From: an uncultured Bacteriovoracaceae bacterium
Lineage (GTDB): Bacteria; Bdellovibrionota; Bacteriovoracia; Bacteriovoracales; Bacteriovoracaceae
Reading direction: 5' to 3'
DNA length: 64,000 nucleotides
Assembly (NCBI GenBank): GCA_950054155.1
Contig: CATLOT010000005.1
Location: forward strand, 1 to 64,000
Below the pieces are notes generated by a model. The model was not told the origin of the DNA and did not search any database. It saw nothing but the letters and a program-made list of their open reading frames with translations. Numbering within the stretch: the first letter of the stretch is position 1; each line of letters begins with the position of its first letter. The position numbers and the translations under genes are program-made. Below are positions 62,416 to 64,000 of the stretch, in pieces.

Positions 62416-63107
62416 TGAGTGACACAATAAATAATTCAGAGACACCACTTATTTGGATCCTTGAAGATGACAAGGGCTGCCAGTTTGTCTACGAGCAAAT
62501 CTTAAAGAATAACTTTGAGACTCTTTATTTTGAGAATATCAAAAAGTTTAAAGAGTCCTATGAGAAGACAATTAATAAGAACAATATGAAGCAACCGGCG
62601 ATGATTATCGCCGACCTTATGCTTAATGATGGAAACTTCCTCAGTTTCTTAACCACGGAGTTTCATGGTGAGCTCGGAGTGGATGTTCCCTTCATTGTTG
62701 TCTCAAGTGATGATGATATTGATTCCCTTCGGGTTTGTTTTAAAGAGGGGGCGACTGACTATATTACCAAGCCTTTTCGTAAGAATGAACTTCTCGTAAA
62801 AATTGAGACCATTCTTAAAAATAATAGAAGCCTTGGAAAAGGATTCAAGCCAAGTGTCAGTGTTGATGGAGTCACTATTGAAGGCTTAACAGGAAAGCAG
62901 AAAAAGCTTCTTGCCCTCTTTAATAGCCAGGAAGACCGCGTCATTGACCGCGACTTAATCTTAGACAAGGTGTGGGGAGACACTTCGGTACATCCGAAGA
63001 CACTTGATGTTCATCTCTACAATTTACGCCGAAAGCTCCATCCTTACGGTCTTATCATCAAATCTCTTGGTGGTGGTCGTTGGACTTTGCTTAATGCCGA
63101 GAAATGA
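62415..63107 (+). CDS. OmpR-family response regulator
   Basis: 230 residues. Receiver: LEDDKG (acidic pair), MIIADLMLNDG (D67), VVSSDD, YITKPFR (K119). Output: an OmpR-type winged helix with VIDRDLILDKVWGDTSVHPKTLDVHLYNLRRKL. The one-base overlap (TAATG) with the DHp-protein gene makes it the likely partner. Target genes are not apparent; acnA lies next downstream, with a gap of 86 bases. Confidence 0.93.
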   Translation: MSDTINNSETPLIWILEDDKGCQFVYEQILKNNFETLYFENIKKFKESYEKTINKNNMKQPAMIIADLMLNDGNFLSFLTTEFHGELGVDVPFIVVSSDDDIDSLRVCFKEGATDYITKPFRKNELLVKIETILKNNRSLGKGFKPSVSVDGVTIEGLTGKQKKLLALFNSQEDRVIDRDLILDKVWGDTSVHPKTLDVHLYNLRRKLHPYGLIIKSLGGGRWTLLNAEK

Positions 63108-63193
63108 CGAATTTCTGGAAATTAGGTACAATACGCTCAGCTTAAAAAACTAAACCCGACACAAATACTATTCTAACATGAGGAGCGTCTCTT

Positions 63194-64000
63194 ATGAGCG
63201 AGGTGAAAAAGTCACTTGAAGTAAATGGTAAGACCTACAGTTATTGGAGTTTAAAAGAAGCCAAAGCGAAGGGACTTAAAGATATTGATCGCTTGCCACG
63301 ATCACTTAAAGTTTTACTTGAAAACCTCCTGCGCCATGAAAATGGAAGCACTGTTGTATGGGATGATATTGCAGCCGTTAATGATTGGGTAAAAGAGAAG
63401 AAGTCTGAGCGTGAGATTGCTTATCATCCTGCAAGGGTGGTTATGCAAGACTTCACAGGTGTTCCTGCTGTTGTTGACCTCGCGGCCATGCGAGAAGCGA
63501 TGAAGGATCTAGGGGGAGACCCAAAGAAAATTAATCCTCTCTCGCCAGTGGATCTTGTTATTGATCACTCCGTAATGGTGGAGCACTTTGGGAGTCCAGA
63601 CTCTTATATTAAAAACGTTGAAATTGAGTATGAAAGAAATATGGAGCGCTACAAGTTTCTAAAATGGGGACAGCAGGCGTTTAAAAACTTTCGCGTGGTT
63701 CCTCCAGGGACAGGAATTATTCACCAAGTGAATCTTGAGTATCTTGCCGACGTTGTTTGGACGAAAGATGAAGCAGGGGAAACTCGGGCTTATCCTGATA
63801 CTTGTGTTGGTACCGATTCTCACACCACAATGATCAATGGCCTCTCGGTTCTTGGTTGGGGTGTTGGTGGTATTGAAGCCGAAGCGGCCATGCTGGGGCA
63901 ACCGGTTACGATGATGATCCCTGAGGTTGTGGGCTTTCGCCTAACAGGTAAGCTTCAAGAGGGTGTTACGGCCACAGATTTAGTTTTAAATGTTGTTGAA
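63194..64000 (+). CDS. acnA: Aconitate hydratase AcnA/IRP1-type (partial)
   Basis: 269 residues visible; the rest is past the edge. [36 protein letters not shown] is the IRP1/AcnA N-terminus, followed by [25 protein letters not shown]-like sequence, [28 protein letters not shown], and [35 protein letters not shown]. Converts citrate to isocitrate through cis-aconitate in the citric acid cycle with a [4Fe-4S] cluster. AGGAG precedes the ATG by 8 bases. Confidence 0.95.
   Translation, partial: MSEVKKSLEVNGKTYSYWSLKEAKAKGLKDIDRLPRSLKVLLENLLRHENGSTVVWDDIAAVNDWVKEKKSEREIAYHPARVVMQDFTGVPAVVDLAAMREAMKDLGGDPKKINPLSPVDLVIDHSVMVEHFGSPDSYIKNVEIEYERNMERYKFLKWGQQAFKNFRVVPPGTGIIHQVNLEYLADVVWTKDEAGETRAYPDTCVGTDSHTTMINGLSVLGWGVGGIEAEAAMLGQPVTMMIPEVVGFRLTGKLQEGVTATDLVLNVVE

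Noticed and set aside
1-64000. tRNA genes, rRNA genes, CRISPR arrays, prophage or IS elements
   Set aside because: I looked for CCA-ended cloverleaf arms, regularly spaced short repeats, transposase motifs and phage gene order and found none.

Overview
This window looks like a piece of a Gram-negative, motile, free-living bacterial chromosome. Outer-membrane and lipoprotein genes, a menaquinone gene (menB), cmoAB, chemotaxis and two-component genes and a moderately AT-rich base composition all fit. The mixture of a CarD regulator, a three-gene ABC-2 exporter, a twitch-type radical SAM protein, an unusual L,D-transpeptidase and many unassigned exported proteins suggests the Bdellovibrionota (a Bacteriovorax-like predator or relative). 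That placement is inference; no rRNA gene is present to prove it. There is no prophage, IS element, CRISPR array or tRNA gene. It reads as ordinary, very densely packed chromosome, with many neighbouring genes overlapping by 1-40 bases.

Layout. 1-6.2 kb: a pilin-like gene running off the left edge, a GT-C/TPR membrane protein coupled to a thioredoxin-fold protein, a tcdA-tatD-like pair, and a CarD-family regulator. 6.2-8.3 kb: an ATP-grasp ligase and a zinc peptidase overlapping as one unit. 8.4-14.5 kb: a glycan locus with three GT2 glycosyltransferases, a GT39-like membrane transferase and a UDP-galactopyranose-mutase-like flavoprotein. 14.6-16.5 kb: a soluble three-PAS chemoreceptor. 16.6-21.5 kb: a lipoprotein, a radical SAM protein and paaZ. 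21.6-26.6 kb: a FAN1-like nuclease, an HTH regulator, an RsmB/NSUN-type methyltransferase, MscS and ThpR. 26.7-30.8 kb: two small exported or unknown proteins, a 422-base non-coding gap with a candidate structured RNA, a methyltransferase-fold protein, menB, a MipA-like porin and an overlapping 53-residue membrane protein. 30.9-33.5 kb: an ABC-2 exporter. 33.5-43.4 kb: RluA, MFS, a serine protease, leuS, exported proteins and a CheY-like receiver. 43.5-55.8 kb: serS, a degenerate hybrid kinase, TetR, rapA, a modified HD-GYP protein, a HCCA isomerase, slyD, an L,D-transpeptidase and srkA. 55.9-64 kb: a SelO-like protein with an S51 peptidase, the cmoA-cmoB-DUF454-FemAB-like operon, a two-gene phosphorelay, and the start of acnA running off the right edge.

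Themes. Two genes (the GT-C/TPR protein and CarD) have no ATG, GTG or TTG that would cover their conserved N-termini, and in both an ATA or ATC codon sits exactly where a start is expected. Two intergenic sites match the flagellar sigma factor (FliA) promoter spacing. Four convergent gene pairs end with shared four-base stop codons. The signalling genes include a pseudo-kinase that has lost both of its phosphorylatable histidines and a minimal DHp-response regulator pair.
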